DNA of 64,000 nt from CAZNPL01 sp964574815 (lineage in GTDB: Bacteria; Planctomycetota; Phycisphaerae; UBA1845). Shown here piece after piece: positions 52,670-62,270 of this stretch. A model generated the notes under the pieces. The model searched no databases, was not told the origin of the DNA, and worked only from the letters and a program-made list of their open reading frames with translations. Where the stretch lies: contig CAZNPL010000004.1 of the NCBI GenBank assembly GCA_964574815.1, positions 171,492-235,491 on the forward strand. The letters run 5' to 3'. The position numbers were made by a program, and so were the translations under genes. Every line of letters begins with the position of its first letter. Positions within the stretch are counted from its first letter, which is position 1.

Positions 52670-53668
52670 TCACCGCCCCGGTTGATGCCACGGGACCTCC
52701 TCCCGGGGATCATACTCCAAAGTCTCCGCCACGCTCTCCAGCGCCTGCCGTTGACGCTCGTCCAGCTCCTTCGGCGGAACAATCTGGACGACGACGATCT
52801 GGTCGCCGGGGCCGTCGGCGCCGCTAGCGACGCCGCGACCTCGAAGCTTCAGCTTCGAACCGCTCCGGGTTCCGGGCGGAATCGTGAGTGTCACTATGCC
52901 GTTAAGAGTCGGAACGTCCACCTTACCACCCAGGGCGGCCTCGGTGATCGATATCGGAACGTCCACGTAGATGTCTCGACCCTCACGCCGGAAGTAACGA
53001 TGCGGCCGCACGTGACAGACGATCAGGAGATCGCCCGGAGGACCGCCGTTTATGCCCGGCTGCCCCTTGCCCGCGAGGCGAATGCGCTGGCCGTCACGCA
53101 CGTTGGGCGGGATCTTCACCGAGAGTGTCTGACGCGTTTCCCGCCCGCCGGCGGCCGTGACCACGGGGACGTCGACGGTCGTCCCATGCAGGCCCTCTTC
53201 GAACGAGATCGAAATCGGTTTCTCGACGTCCTGCCCGCGGACGCTGGTCTGCCGACGTGCTGCACGCCGCCGACCCCGGCGGCCTCGCTGGCCGAAGATC
53301 TGGTCGAAGATGCCGGCCCCCTCCGGTCCGCCTGTTCCGCCGCCCCCGCCGAAGGCGGTGAAGAGGTCATCGAGCTCGTCGAGGTTGATGCGTGAACCGC
53401 CGCCCCAGGTGTAGACGCGTTGACCGTTTACATCTTCGACATGCCCGACCCCGGCTTTGCCGAATCGGTCGTACTGAGTCCGCTTCTGCTTGTCGCCCAG
53501 GATGTTGTAGGCCTCCTGGGCCTGCTTGAACTTCTTCTCGGCGTCAGCGTCGCCGGGGTTGCGGTCCGGATGGTACTTCTTGGCCGCTGCGCGGTACGCG
53601 CGTCTGATCTCCTCATCGGAAGCGTTGCGCGAGACGCCCAGGATATCGTAATAGTCCTCGCTTGCCAT
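52670..53668 (-). CDS. DnaJ/CbpA-type co-chaperone
   Basis: A 332-residue protein. Residues 1-70 form the J domain (YYDILGVSRNASDEEIRRAY, HPD at about 33-35, DKQKRTQYDRFG) that stimulates DnaK ATPase. A Gly-rich/Arg-rich linker follows (about 70-140), then two C-terminal substrate-binding beta domains (SISFEEGLHGTTVDVPV, IYVDVPISITEAALGGKVDVPT). It lacks the four-Cys zinc finger of DnaJ, which makes it CbpA-type. ATG 53668 was selected; the longer frame upstream reads as non-protein. valS is divergent from it. Confidence 0.93.
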   Translation of the reverse strand: MASEDYYDILGVSRNASDEEIRRAYRAAAKKYHPDRNPGDADAEKKFKQAQEAYNILGDKQKRTQYDRFGKAGVGHVEDVNGQRVYTWGGGSRINLDELDDLFTAFGGGGGTGGPEGAGIFDQIFGQRGRRGRRRAARRQTSVRGQDVEKPISISFEEGLHGTTVDVPVVTAAGGRETRQTLSVKIPPNVRDGQRIRLAGKGQPGINGGPPGDLLIVCHVRPHRYFRREGRDIYVDVPISITEAALGGKVDVPTLNGIVTLTIPPGTRSGSKLKLRGRGVASGADGPGDQIVVVQIVPPKELDERQRQALESVAETLEYDPREEVPWHQPGR

Positions 53669-53915
53669 CGATTGCGGTTGTGGTTGCTGAGTCGCGGTGC
53701 CACCCGAGTCGGTACGGTATGATTCTAGTGTTTGCCTTGCCGATTGGAAAGCCGGGGGCATGCAGAAGACGATATAGAAGGGTTTCAGCCGCCATTTGGG
53801 CGTCGGTCCCCGATTGCGAGGGTTTTCAAAAGGCGGGCGGGAAGGTACGTTGGCGGTTTCGGCCACTGAGCGGGGCTCAGGCCGCAAGGGTGGGCTTAAG
53901 GTTGGAAAGGTAGCG

Positions 53916-56900
53916 ATGTCGGCGAACGTGGAGCTGGAGAAGGTCTACGATCCCAAACAGGTTGAGCGCGACATGTTCGCGCTGTGGGAGCGGCATGAGG
54001 CCTTCCGGGCCGTCCCGGACGAGCGTCCCCGGGATCGGAGGTTCGTCGTCATGATCCCTCTGCCCAACGTCACCGGCGCTCTGCACCTCGGGCACGCCAT
54101 CAACAACTCCCTGCAGGATATCATGACCCGGTGGCACCGGATGCGGGGGTTCAACAGCCTGTATCAGCCGGGTACGGACCACGCCGGGATCGCCACTCAG
54201 GCCACCGTCGAGAGGCGCGTCCTGGAAGAAGAGGGAAAAAGCCGGCACGATCTGGGCCGCGAGGAGATGGTGCGGCGCATCTGGGCCTGGAAGGACGACT
54301 ACGAGGCCCGGATCCTCAACCAGCTCAAGATGATGGGGTGCTCGTGCGACTGGCAGCGCGTCCGGTTCACCCTCGACGAGAAGTACAGCGACTCGGTTCA
54401 CGAGACGTTCTTCCGATGGTTCTCCTCCGGCCTGGTCTATCGCGGGGTGCGGCTGGTCAACTGGGATACGCAACTGCGCACTGCAGTGGCCGATGACGAG
54501 GTCTACCACGAGACGGTCAAGGGGCACTTCTGGCACTTCAAGTACCCAATCAAGGATGCGCCGCCGGGTAGCCCGGCACACCTCGGGTTCGCAACCACCC
54601 GCCCGGAGACAATGCTCGGCGACACCGCGCTGGCCGTGAATCCGGCGGATCAGCGCTACGGAGCGCTGGTAGGCAAGACGGCATTGATTCCTCTGTTCGA
54701 TCCACCGCGGGAGATTCCGATTATCGCCGACGAGTGGGCGGACCCGGAAAAAGGCACCGGCTGCGTCAAGATCACGCCGGCCCACGACGCGAACGATTAC
54801 GAAGTCGGCCTGCGGCATTACCTGCCCATGATCAACATCATGACGCCGGACGGGCAGGTCAACGCGGAAGGCGGGAAGTACGCCGGGCAAACGATGCTCG
54901 AGGCGCGCAAGGCCGTTGTGGCCGACATGGAGGAGTTCGGGCTGCTCGACCGGGTCGATGATCTCGAGGTCGACCTGCCCCACAGTGACCGCAGCAAGTC
55001 ACCCATCGAACCGTTCCTGTCGCAGCAGTGGTTCGTGCGGATGGGTGACGTGCCGGACGGCATCAGACTCGGAGACGGTTCCGTCTCTGCCGGTCTTGCC
55101 CAGGCGGCGATGGATGCAGTCAACGATGGTCGCGTGCGCATCATTCCGGAGCGCTATACGAAGACGTACCTTGACTGGCTGAAAGAGAAACGGGACTGGT
55201 GCATCAGCCGGCAGCTCTGGTGGGGACATCGCATTCCGGTGTGGACGCGCCGAACGCACCTGAGCGAGTCCGATTGGACCGAAGAGTTTCTCGGCGACGG
55301 CATGGACAGCCTGCTGGAGGGTAACTGGGCTAGTCTCGAGGATATGGCCATTCGGGTCACCCGTGTAGATAGCGGTGAGTTGGTAACTGACTGGCGTGCG
55401 ACGTTCTTCCCCGTTACCAGGGACACTGAAGGCGAGTATGAGTTTCGCCTTTGTCTCCGAAAGGAAGATAAGAAGCTGATCGATTCGATCGAGGGGGCGG
55501 GGTTCGCTCGTGATCCTGACGTGCTGGATACGTGGTTCAGCTCGCAGCTCTGGCCGTTCGCTACTCTGGGCTGGCCTGAGAAGACGGCCGATCTCGATTT
55601 CTATTATCCGGGCACGGTCCTGATCACCAGCCGCGACATCATCACGCTGTGGGTGGCTCGGATGGTGCTCAGCGGCCTGTACAACATCGGCGACGTGCCG
55701 TTCCGCGACGTCTACATCCACCCGAAGATACTCGATGGTCGCGGCGAGACCATGAGCAAGACCAAGGGCAATGGGGTCGATCCGCTCGATATCATCGAGG
55801 CTTACGGGGCCGACGCGATGCGCTACTCGCTGGCCGACATGACCACCGAGACGCAGGACTTTCGGCTCCCGGTTGACTATCGCTGCCCGCATTGCGTCGA
55901 ACTGACGCCCCAGACGGTCGGGAACATGAAGGCTCGCACACTTACGTGCAGCCACTGCAAGAAGACTTTCGCCACGCGATGGGCTGACCAGGAGAAGATG
56001 GAGCGTGAGGGGCTGGCCGGCATGGTGTCGGACAAGTTCGAGATCGGCCGGAACTTCTGTAACAAGCTGTGGAATGCGGCGCGCTTCGCCTTCATGAACC
56101 TGGAAGGCGTGCCATGCGAGCCGCCCGATGTCGCGTCCCTGCCGACCGAGGATCGCTGGATTCTCGCCCAGCTCTCACACACGGTGCGACGTCTTCACGA
56201 GGAGCTGAGCGCGTATCGCTACTCGGCCTCGATCAAGCTGCTGCGCGACTTCTTTTGGGACTCTCTTTGCGACTGGTACATCGAGCTGACCAAGGAGCGG
56301 ATGCGCGAAGGACCGCACGGAGCCGAGGCCCGGCAGATTCTGGCGTTCTGCCTGGATCAGATCCTGCGGCTGCTGCATCCCTTCATACCGTTCATCACCG
56401 AGCGGCTTTGGGGTCAGCTCAACGCCGTCGCACCGAATCGAGGACTGCCCGGCATCGCCGATCTCGAGATGAACGACTTGCTGATCACGGCCGAGTTTCC
56501 GCCGGCGGACGGCTGGCCGGCGCTGGACGATCCGGAGGTGATCCGCGTTTTCGAGACGTTGCAGGATGCCACGCGCGGTGTGCGCGACCTTCGCAGCCGA
56601 AACGGCGTCTCGCCGAAGCAACCGGTGGAAGTGACGGTCAAGGTGCCGCCGGATCGGGTCGAGGGCTTGCAGAGGCAGGCGAGCATCGTCCAGCGCCTGG
56701 CGGGGGTGGCGACGCTTCACGTGGTGTCCGATGCCGCGCGGCCGAAGAACGCCGGCACCGTCGTCCTGGGGTCGATGCAGATCTACGTGCACGATATCGC
56801 CGACGACGAAACGGAACGCAGACGGCTGGAGAAGGACATCGCCACCGTGGACAAGCAGATCGCGGCCAAGAAAGGAAAGCTGTCGAACGAGAAGTTCGTG

Positions 56901-57002
56901 AACAACGCCAAGCCCGAAGTGGTGGAGGCCGAGCGTGCCCGGTTGTCCGCCCTGTGTGAACAGCGGGAAACCCTGGCGCAGAGTCTGGCGCTGCTGTCAT
57001 GA
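53916..57002 (+). CDS. valS: Valyl-tRNA synthetase
   Basis: A 1028-residue class I synthetase that charges tRNA-Val. Seen: PLPNVTGALHLGHA, an HIGH motif variant (HLGHA), the editing domain (FATTRPETMLGDTAL, DGQVNAEGG), and the KMSKS variant TMSKTKGNGVDP. A late DxxxHPF-type segment (LHPFIPFITERLWG) and a C-terminal coiled coil (RRRLEKDIATVDKQ) finish it. After the GADAMRYSLA segment there is a CxxC...CxxC insert (YRCPHCVELTPQ, then CSHCKKTF), about residues 655-690, that looks like a zinc ribbon. ATG 53916 follows GGAAAGG (53904-53910). It is divergent from the dnaJ-like gene. Confidence 0.95.
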   Translation: MSANVELEKVYDPKQVERDMFALWERHEAFRAVPDERPRDRRFVVMIPLPNVTGALHLGHAINNSLQDIMTRWHRMRGFNSLYQPGTDHAGIATQATVERRVLEEEGKSRHDLGREEMVRRIWAWKDDYEARILNQLKMMGCSCDWQRVRFTLDEKYSDSVHETFFRWFSSGLVYRGVRLVNWDTQLRTAVADDEVYHETVKGHFWHFKYPIKDAPPGSPAHLGFATTRPETMLGDTALAVNPADQRYGALVGKTALIPLFDPPREIPIIADEWADPEKGTGCVKITPAHDANDYEVGLRHYLPMINIMTPDGQVNAEGGKYAGQTMLEARKAVVADMEEFGLLDRVDDLEVDLPHSDRSKSPIEPFLSQQWFVRMGDVPDGIRLGDGSVSAGLAQAAMDAVNDGRVRIIPERYTKTYLDWLKEKRDWCISRQLWWGHRIPVWTRRTHLSESDWTEEFLGDGMDSLLEGNWASLEDMAIRVTRVDSGELVTDWRATFFPVTRDTEGEYEFRLCLRKEDKKLIDSIEGAGFARDPDVLDTWFSSQLWPFATLGWPEKTADLDFYYPGTVLITSRDIITLWVARMVLSGLYNIGDVPFRDVYIHPKILDGRGETMSKTKGNGVDPLDIIEAYGADAMRYSLADMTTETQDFRLPVDYRCPHCVELTPQTVGNMKARTLTCSHCKKTFATRWADQEKMEREGLAGMVSDKFEIGRNFCNKLWNAARFAFMNLEGVPCEPPDVASLPTEDRWILAQLSHTVRRLHEELSAYRYSASIKLLRDFFWDSLCDWYIELTKERMREGPHGAEARQILAFCLDQILRLLHPFIPFITERLWGQLNAVAPNRGLPGIADLEMNDLLITAEFPPADGWPALDDPEVIRVFETLQDATRGVRDLRSRNGVSPKQPVEVTVKVPPDRVEGLQRQASIVQRLAGVATLHVVSDAARPKNAGTVVLGSMQIYVHDIADDETERRRLEKDIATVDKQIAAKKGKLSNEKFVNNAKPEVVEAERARLSALCEQRETLAQSLALLS

Positions 57003-57034
57003 ATCTCCCGGGCAATCGACGAACATGAGGATCG

Positions 57035-58216
57035 ATGGAATTTAGAGCCGCTTTGACAAGCGCAGCCGATGTGGGCAAGGCCCTGGCGGAGTTGTGCGAG
57101 CCGATCGCCGGATTCAACCCCGATCTCGTTATCGTGCTGATCACGCCCGCGTACGAAGCGGACTACCGGGAGTTTGTGTCGGCCGTCCGAGATGCGACGA
57201 ACGCCCGCGTACTGATCGGGGCGACCTGTGCGGGCGTCATCGGGCCGGGGCGCGAGGTCGAGTCCGGTGCGGGCGCGGCGCTGTGGGCAGCGAAGCTTCC
57301 GGGCGTCCGCATTTTCCCGTATGTGCTGGACCAGAACGACTTCATCACGATGCGGACGGCGGAGGCGTGGCAGGACCGCCTCGGCGTGGCCCCGGATGAC
57401 ATTCCCACGTTCATCAACCTGCCGGATCCGTTCTCCGTTCAGTTCGGCATCTGCCTTCGCATCATGGACGAGGTCTATCCCGGCTCGACGACGGTCGGCG
57501 GCGTGATCAGCGGCGCTCAGGCGCCCGGGCGGAATCGCCTCTTCGTGAACGATCAGGTGCTACGGCAGGGCCTGGTCGGGGTCTCGCTGGCCGGCGATTA
57601 CCGCATCAGCACGATCGTCTCGCAGGGATGCCGGCCGATCGGTCCGCCTTACGTCATCACCAAGGCCGACTCGAACGTGATCTTGGAGCTCGGCGGGCGC
57701 AACGCGTACAACGTATTGCGGGAACTGCACGACAAGTGCTCGCCGCAGGATCAGGCGTTGATCCGAAGCGGGCTGCACGTCGGCCGGGCGGTCGATGAGC
57801 ACCTCGAGGAGTTCGGTCCTGGCGACTTTCTGATCCGCAACGTGGCCGGTGTCGTGGAGCAGAAGGGCGTTGCGGTGACGGACTACGTGCGCCCCGGGCA
57901 GACGGTGCGGTTTCACGTTCGCGACGCCGAGTCGGCGGACGCCGAGATGCGCGAGCTGATTCAATCGAGGCTGCGGATGATGCCCACGCCGCCGCGGGGT
58001 GGCCTGCTGTTCAGTTGCAACGGGCGCGGCACGCACATGTTCCCTCAGCCGAACCATGACATCGCAGTGATCAACGAGCTGATGCCGGACTGCCCGGTGG
58101 CGGGGTTCTTTGCGGCCGGGGAGATCGGACCGGTGGGCGGAAAGACATTCGTTCACGGGCTGACCGGCAGCCTGATGCTCTTTCACGAACCGGGCGCCGC
58201 CGGCGAGACGGCGTGA
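57035..58216 (+). CDS. FIST-domain sensory protein
   Basis: A 393-residue protein. The N-terminal half (about 5-215) looks like FIST_N (VLIGATCAGVIGPGREVESG) and the C-terminal part (about 225-385) like FIST_C (LLFSCNGRGTHMF, GEIGPVGGKTFVHGLTGSL). FIST domains are thought to bind small ligands such as amino acids and usually sit in front of signalling domains. Here no kinase or GGDEF domain is attached, so it may act through a separate partner. ATG 57035 gives MEFRAALTS. It lies 32 bases after valS and faces the STAS gene. Confidence 0.88.
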   Translation: MEFRAALTSAADVGKALAELCEPIAGFNPDLVIVLITPAYEADYREFVSAVRDATNARVLIGATCAGVIGPGREVESGAGAALWAAKLPGVRIFPYVLDQNDFITMRTAEAWQDRLGVAPDDIPTFINLPDPFSVQFGICLRIMDEVYPGSTTVGGVISGAQAPGRNRLFVNDQVLRQGLVGVSLAGDYRISTIVSQGCRPIGPPYVITKADSNVILELGGRNAYNVLRELHDKCSPQDQALIRSGLHVGRAVDEHLEEFGPGDFLIRNVAGVVEQKGVAVTDYVRPGQTVRFHVRDAESADAEMRELIQSRLRMMPTPPRGGLLFSCNGRGTHMFPQPNHDIAVINELMPDCPVAGFFAAGEIGPVGGKTFVHGLTGSLMLFHEPGAAGETA

Positions 58217-58302
58217 GCGTCGCGGCTTCGGGGGCGTCAGCCGAAGTTCGCATGGAACATCACGAACAACCAGAAGAGCAACTGAAGCAGCAACGAACTC
58301 AT

Positions 58303-58326
58303 CGTAAGTTGGCCTGCCGGCTTACG
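58303..58326. terminator. Possible terminator between convergent FIST and STAS genes
   Basis: CGTAAG (58303-58308) and CTTACG (58321-58326) form a 6-bp stem around a 12-base loop containing a shorter repeat. No T-tract follows; weak evidence. Confidence 0.3.
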
Positions 58327-58334
58327 TCTCGAGG

Positions 58335-58685
58335 TCAGGATTCGGGCGCATCCGCAAACGATTGTATGGCGGCGTCGACGCCGTCGACGATCTCGAACCA
58401 CTGGTCGAGGCGGGTCACCTCGAGCACACCTTTGACGAACGGAGTGGGCGCGACGAGCAGTACCCGCGAGCGATTCAACCGGCCGCGCATCACCAGGTCG
58501 ATGAGCTGTCCGAGTCCCTGAGAGTTGATCTGCTTGAGTTCGGAGAGATCGACGGCCACGCGCGAGTTCGGCTCGGCAACGAGCGGCTGGAGCGCCGTGG
58601 CTAATTGCTCTCCGTCGCCGATGTCGAAGTCACCGGAGAGTTTTGCAATCCTCACGCCGCCGCTGTGTGTCGTTTCGATATCCAT
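58335..58685 (-). CDS. STAS-domain anti-sigma factor antagonist-like protein
   Basis: A 116-residue single STAS domain. Seen: VRIAKLSGDFDIGDGEQLATAL, VAVDLSELKQINSQGLGQL (Ser about 57, the phosphorylation-type site), and VLLVAPTPFVKGVLEVTRLDQWFEI. Members such as SpoIIAA are switched by phosphorylation of this Ser by an anti-sigma kinase; no such kinase is adjacent. ATG 58685 is chosen because an upstream start would add 20 unlike residues. It is convergent with the FIST gene. Confidence 0.88.
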   Translation of the reverse strand: MDIETTHSGGVRIAKLSGDFDIGDGEQLATALQPLVAEPNSRVAVDLSELKQINSQGLGQLIDLVMRGRLNRSRVLLVAPTPFVKGVLEVTRLDQWFEIVDGVDAAIQSFADAPES

Positions 58686-58751
58686 GTGATTTGCGCAAAG
58701 CCCTCTTCCAACGACTTGGCGTCCACCATCGTGCTGCTTCCCCATTCCTCC

Positions 58752-59330
58752 TCACTTGCTGAAATTGTCCGTGCTTCTGCGACGAAGGACCTTCCGCAAG
58801 AGCAGGTAGTTTTGGAGATCATAGAGTGTTACCTCGCCGGACACAATATACGTGGCGCCGGGAGAGGCCTCGGACTCGCGGACGATGCGTTCGAGCATCT
58901 GATTGGGCAGTAGACGCATCGGAGGGCGCGGCGCCTGGGTCGTGTCCGACTCGAACTCGAACATCCACCAGTTGCCTTCGCGCCCCAGCCGGCCGGTGCG
59001 GTCGCTGATGAACTCGCCCTCGCGGATGAGCGTGCCGTAGCGTTCCTCGGGCGCTTCGCGTGCTTCGGTACGCGTCGGCGGGACGGGGACGCTCTCGGGT
59101 CGATCGCGCTGAAAGGCGCGGATGATTTCCTCGGGCGTCGGCTGCGCCGGGAGGTGCGCGTCTTCGACGGTCTCTTCGGGCGGCTGAGGCTCCTGCTCGC
59201 CGGGCGGGGGCTGTGTGTTCTTCGGGTCGTCGTCCGTGGCCGGCTTGGGCGACTCCTGGGCGGAGAGCATCGCGCCGCAGGCCAGGATCGCCAGCAGGAT
59301 CGATGCGATAGCGGTGGCTTGCCGTGACAT
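58752..59330 (-). CDS. Exported protein of unknown function
   Basis: A 192-residue protein with a Sec signal peptide (about 1-24, IASILLAILACGAMLSAQ). A Pro/Glu-rich segment (about 25-70) precedes a globular region with RYGTLIREGEFISDRTGRL and WWMFEFESD, and a late YIVSGEVTLYDLQNYLLLRK. It is not recognised, although the pattern of GEVTxYxxxNYLLLR recalls planctomycete exported proteins. ATG 59330 puts the signal at the start. It is located upstream of the STAS gene on the same strand. Confidence 0.65.
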   Translation of the reverse strand: MSRQATAIASILLAILACGAMLSAQESPKPATDDDPKNTQPPPGEQEPQPPEETVEDAHLPAQPTPEEIIRAFQRDRPESVPVPPTRTEAREAPEERYGTLIREGEFISDRTGRLGREGNWWMFEFESDTTQAPRPPMRLLPNQMLERIVRESEASPGATYIVSGEVTLYDLQNYLLLRKVLRRRSTDNFSK

Positions 59331-59442
59331 TCTGTGATCGTCTCCGAGGGATTCCACGTTTCAGTAACCGGTGACATGCTAACATCGGCGTGGCGGCCTG
59401 TCGCGGATCAGGTCTTTCGACCTTCCGTCGTGCGGGAGCCTC

Positions 59443-59521
59443 GTGCCGCCGCCGAACGGAAGGGACGCACGGGCAAGCTCCGCCGCCATTCGGCGGCTCC
59501 GCTTGCCCATGGCACCCTCGC
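59443..59521. repeat. Palindromic intergenic element, second copy
   Basis: About 79 bases matching 18291-18368 at roughly 86% identity. The core is GGGCAAGC-tcc-GCCGCC, a short loop, and GGCGGC-tcc-GCTTGCCC. The short ends GTGCC and GGCAC are inverted copies, as in MITE- or REP-type elements. It sits in the gap between the exported-protein gene and the end of the DUF255 gene. Confidence 0.75.
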
Positions 59522-59639
59522 CGAACGCGTACGAGGCGTCTGGCTACGATCATGCGCTCTCCGGGCGACTGCATCGCCGGACTGGTGCACACTGCGTTCC
59601 ATCGGCCGCCGCCCGTCAAGTCGAGGCGGCGGGTGACGG

Positions 59640-61898
59640 TCATTGCGCCGCGAGGGCGGCGGAGAGATCCGCGGCGGTGGTGACCGGCTTCTTGCACTTG
59701 TAGTTCTCGCAGACGTAGCCGGTGGCCTGGCCGTCGACCTGCCGCTTTCCTTTGAGAAGGGGGATCAGCCGTTCGAGCGGCTCAGGCACGGCGGGCTCGC
59801 CGCAGAAGGCGACGACCTTGTTCGGCCGGTACTCGGAAAAGACGGCGCGGAGCATGGCCTCGGTGTCGGGAGCGCCGGGCGCGCCGACGACCGCGATCTC
59901 CGTTGATGTATCATGGTAAAGATCGACGGCGCACAACATTCGCTCGTAGCCGGCCGGGGAATCCTCGACCAGCGAGGCGAAGGCCCGGAAGATCGACTCG
60001 GCCTTCTCGCGGTAGTCGGTGCGATTGACCAGGATCGCCAGGCGCAAAAGATTCATCGCGGTCACCGAGTTGCCCGAGGGGATGGCGCCGTCGTCGGCGT
60101 CTTTCGTGCGAGCGATCAGGCGCTCGCCGTCGGCGGCCGTGAAGAAAAAGCCGCCGCCCGCCTCGTCGTGGAAACGCTCGATGAGATCGTCGGTGAGGGC
60201 AACCGATTCCCTGATCCACCGAGCGTCAAAGGTGGCCTCGTAAAGATTGAGCAGACCCTCGGTCAGAAACGCGTAGTCGCTCAGGTAGCCGGTCAGGCGG
60301 GCCTCGCCGTTGCGGCAGGTGCGCAACAGCCCGCCGTCCTTGCGCAGGTTGGTCAGCACGAAATCGGCGGCTTTGACGGCCGCATCGGTGTATCGCGGCT
60401 CGTCCAGCACGCGGCCGCCCTTGGCGAGGGCGGCGATCATCAGGCCGTTCCAGCCGGTGAGGATCTTGTTATCGAGACCGGGCGGCACACGCTGCTCGCG
60501 GGCGCGGAACATTTCTTCCCGCATGGTCTCCAGGCGTTTTTCGAGCTCGTCGGGCTCGATGTCGTACACTTTGGCCATGTCCTCGACGCTTCGCTGCACG
60601 TTGAGGATGTTGTTGGGTCCTTCCGGCGCGTGGCCACGCGATTCGAACCAGTTGCCCGACTCGGTGACGTCGTAATACGCACAGAACAGTTTGGCGTCTT
60701 CGGGGCCGAGCACCTCGTTCACCTGTTCGACGGTCCAGACGTAGAACTTGCCCTCGAGACCCTCGCTGTCGGCGTCGCGGGAGGAGTAGAAGCCGCCTTC
60801 GGGCGACTGCAGGTCGCGGATGACGTAGTCGAAGATTCCGCGGGCCCGCTGCTCGAAGAGCGGCTTGTCGGTGACCTGGAAGGCGTCGACGTAGATCGCG
60901 CCGACCAGGCCCTGGTCGTAGAGCATTTTTTCGAAGTGCGGGACGAGCCATTGCGGGTCGGTGCTGTAGCGGCAGATGCCGCCGCCGAGATGGTCGTAGA
61001 TGCCGCCGTTGGCCATCTTCGTCAGGGTGACGTCGACCCATTCGAGCGGTCGCTTGGTGCCGGTCTTGTTGTGGCGGCGGAGCATGAAGTCCATCCACAT
61101 GCTGGGCGGGAACTTGTTTCCCGCCGTTTTGAAGCCGCCGAGGTTCATGTCGAAATAGCGCGACATGGTCTCGGTGGTGTGCTCCAGGGCGCTTTCGGGG
61201 ATGAGGTCTTCGCCGGCCTTGGGGCGGTCGGCCCACTGCTGCAGGTACTCGTTCACCCGGCTGCCGGTGTCGAGGATCTTGTCGCGGTCGCTCTTCCAGA
61301 GGGAGGCGATCCGGTCGAGCATGTCGATGAAGGCGTCGCGGGGGTAGTAGGTTCCGGCGATGAAGGGCCGGCCGTCGGGGGTCATGAAGACGGACATTGG
61401 CCAGCCTCCGTGGCCGGTCATGGCGAGGGTGGCCTGCATGTAGATTTCGTCGATGTCGGGTCGCTCCTCGCGATCGACCTTGATGGCGACGAAGTTTTCG
61501 TTGAGGGCCTCGGCGACCTTCTGGTCTTCGAAGGACTCGTGCTCCATGACGTGGCACCAGTGGCAGGCCGCGTAGCCGATGCTGAGGAAGACGGGTTTGT
61601 CCTCCTCGCGGGCCTTGGCGAAGGCCTCATTGCCCCATTCGTACCAGTTGACGGGGTTTTCGGCGTGTTGGAGCAGATACGGGCTGGTTGCGTCGGCCAG
61701 CCGGTTGGTGCGTTTTGGGCTCGTTTCAGATTGCACGGAGGCTGCCTCTCCTTTCGGGTCGCCGCCCGCGGGTGCGTATGGCACCGCGCCGTATGCGAGC
61801 AGGATCCCGGCTGTCAGGTGAATGAGGGTCTTCCGCCGTCGCCCGGCGGGTCCGGTTGTTCGTCGACTGGTTGCAGGCATTGGGGTTGTCCGGCCCAT
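59640..61898 (-). CDS. DUF255 thioredoxin-like protein (YyaL/spermatogenesis-associated protein 20 type)
   Basis: A protein of about 752 residues. An N-terminal hydrophobic segment (TLIHLTAGILLAYGAVPYAP) suggests export or anchoring. It then has a thioredoxin-fold DUF255 domain (PYLLQHAENPVNWYEW, SIGYAACHWCHVMEHESFED) and a long alpha/alpha-barrel-like region (NGGIYDHLGGGICRYSTDPQW, DADSEGLEGKFYVW), which ends in a short Cys-containing tail (YVCENYKCKKPV). The CHWC motif is the likely redox site. Function is not known for this family. ATG 61898 is one possible start; 61955 or 61880 are others. Confidence 0.85.
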   Translation of the reverse strand: MGRTTPMPATSRRTTGPAGRRRKTLIHLTAGILLAYGAVPYAPAGGDPKGEAASVQSETSPKRTNRLADATSPYLLQHAENPVNWYEWGNEAFAKAREEDKPVFLSIGYAACHWCHVMEHESFEDQKVAEALNENFVAIKVDREERPDIDEIYMQATLAMTGHGGWPMSVFMTPDGRPFIAGTYYPRDAFIDMLDRIASLWKSDRDKILDTGSRVNEYLQQWADRPKAGEDLIPESALEHTTETMSRYFDMNLGGFKTAGNKFPPSMWMDFMLRRHNKTGTKRPLEWVDVTLTKMANGGIYDHLGGGICRYSTDPQWLVPHFEKMLYDQGLVGAIYVDAFQVTDKPLFEQRARGIFDYVIRDLQSPEGGFYSSRDADSEGLEGKFYVWTVEQVNEVLGPEDAKLFCAYYDVTESGNWFESRGHAPEGPNNILNVQRSVEDMAKVYDIEPDELEKRLETMREEMFRAREQRVPPGLDNKILTGWNGLMIAALAKGGRVLDEPRYTDAAVKAADFVLTNLRKDGGLLRTCRNGEARLTGYLSDYAFLTEGLLNLYEATFDARWIRESVALTDDLIERFHDEAGGGFFFTAADGERLIARTKDADDGAIPSGNSVTAMNLLRLAILVNRTDYREKAESIFRAFASLVEDSPAGYERMLCAVDLYHDTSTEIAVVGAPGAPDTEAMLRAVFSEYRPNKVVAFCGEPAVPEPLERLIPLLKGKRQVDGQATGYVCENYKCKKPVTTAADLSAALAAQ

Positions 61899-61941
61899 GG
61901 CTATTCTAGATTGGCGGGTGGGAAGGTCAAAGGAGGGGGGA

Positions 61942-61980
61942 AGGCACGTAGGCACGAAGGGTTGCCGGGAACGTGGCGAT
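61942..61980 (+). repeat. AGGCACGN octamer repeat, copy A
   Basis: Two units of AGGCACGN (61942-61957) followed by AGGG and a segment ending GTGGCGAT. This unit recurs in the second cluster at 62230-62270. Confidence 0.7.
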
Positions 61981-62213
61981 GTGGGGTGGCGGGGCTTGTG
62001 GCGTCCGGCCCGGCATTGGGTTCGTTTCGAAGTGTGTTCCGCAGATTTCCCAGGTTGGCGCGGATTGCCGGGGGATCGGTGGGTTTGTTTGGAACGGACG
62101 GGGGCATGAAGGCACCCGCCTTAGGCGGGCAGGCTCCGGGGCAGAGGGACGAAGGCTTGCCCGCGAGGCGCGGTGTTGCGGCGGGGGTCCTGTTGGCTTC
62201 GTTTGGGAGGAAG

Positions 62214-62270
62214 AGGCACGAAGGCACGGAGGCACGTAGGCACGAAGGGGGTGGCCAAGAATGTGGCGAT
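62214..62270 (+). repeat. AGGCACGN octamer tandem repeat, copy B
   Basis: Four units of AGGCACGN (62214-62245) with the last base changing (A, G, T, A), followed by AGGGG and a segment ending GTGGCGAT, as in copy A. On the opposite strand it reads TCGTGCCT repeats. Confidence 0.75.
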
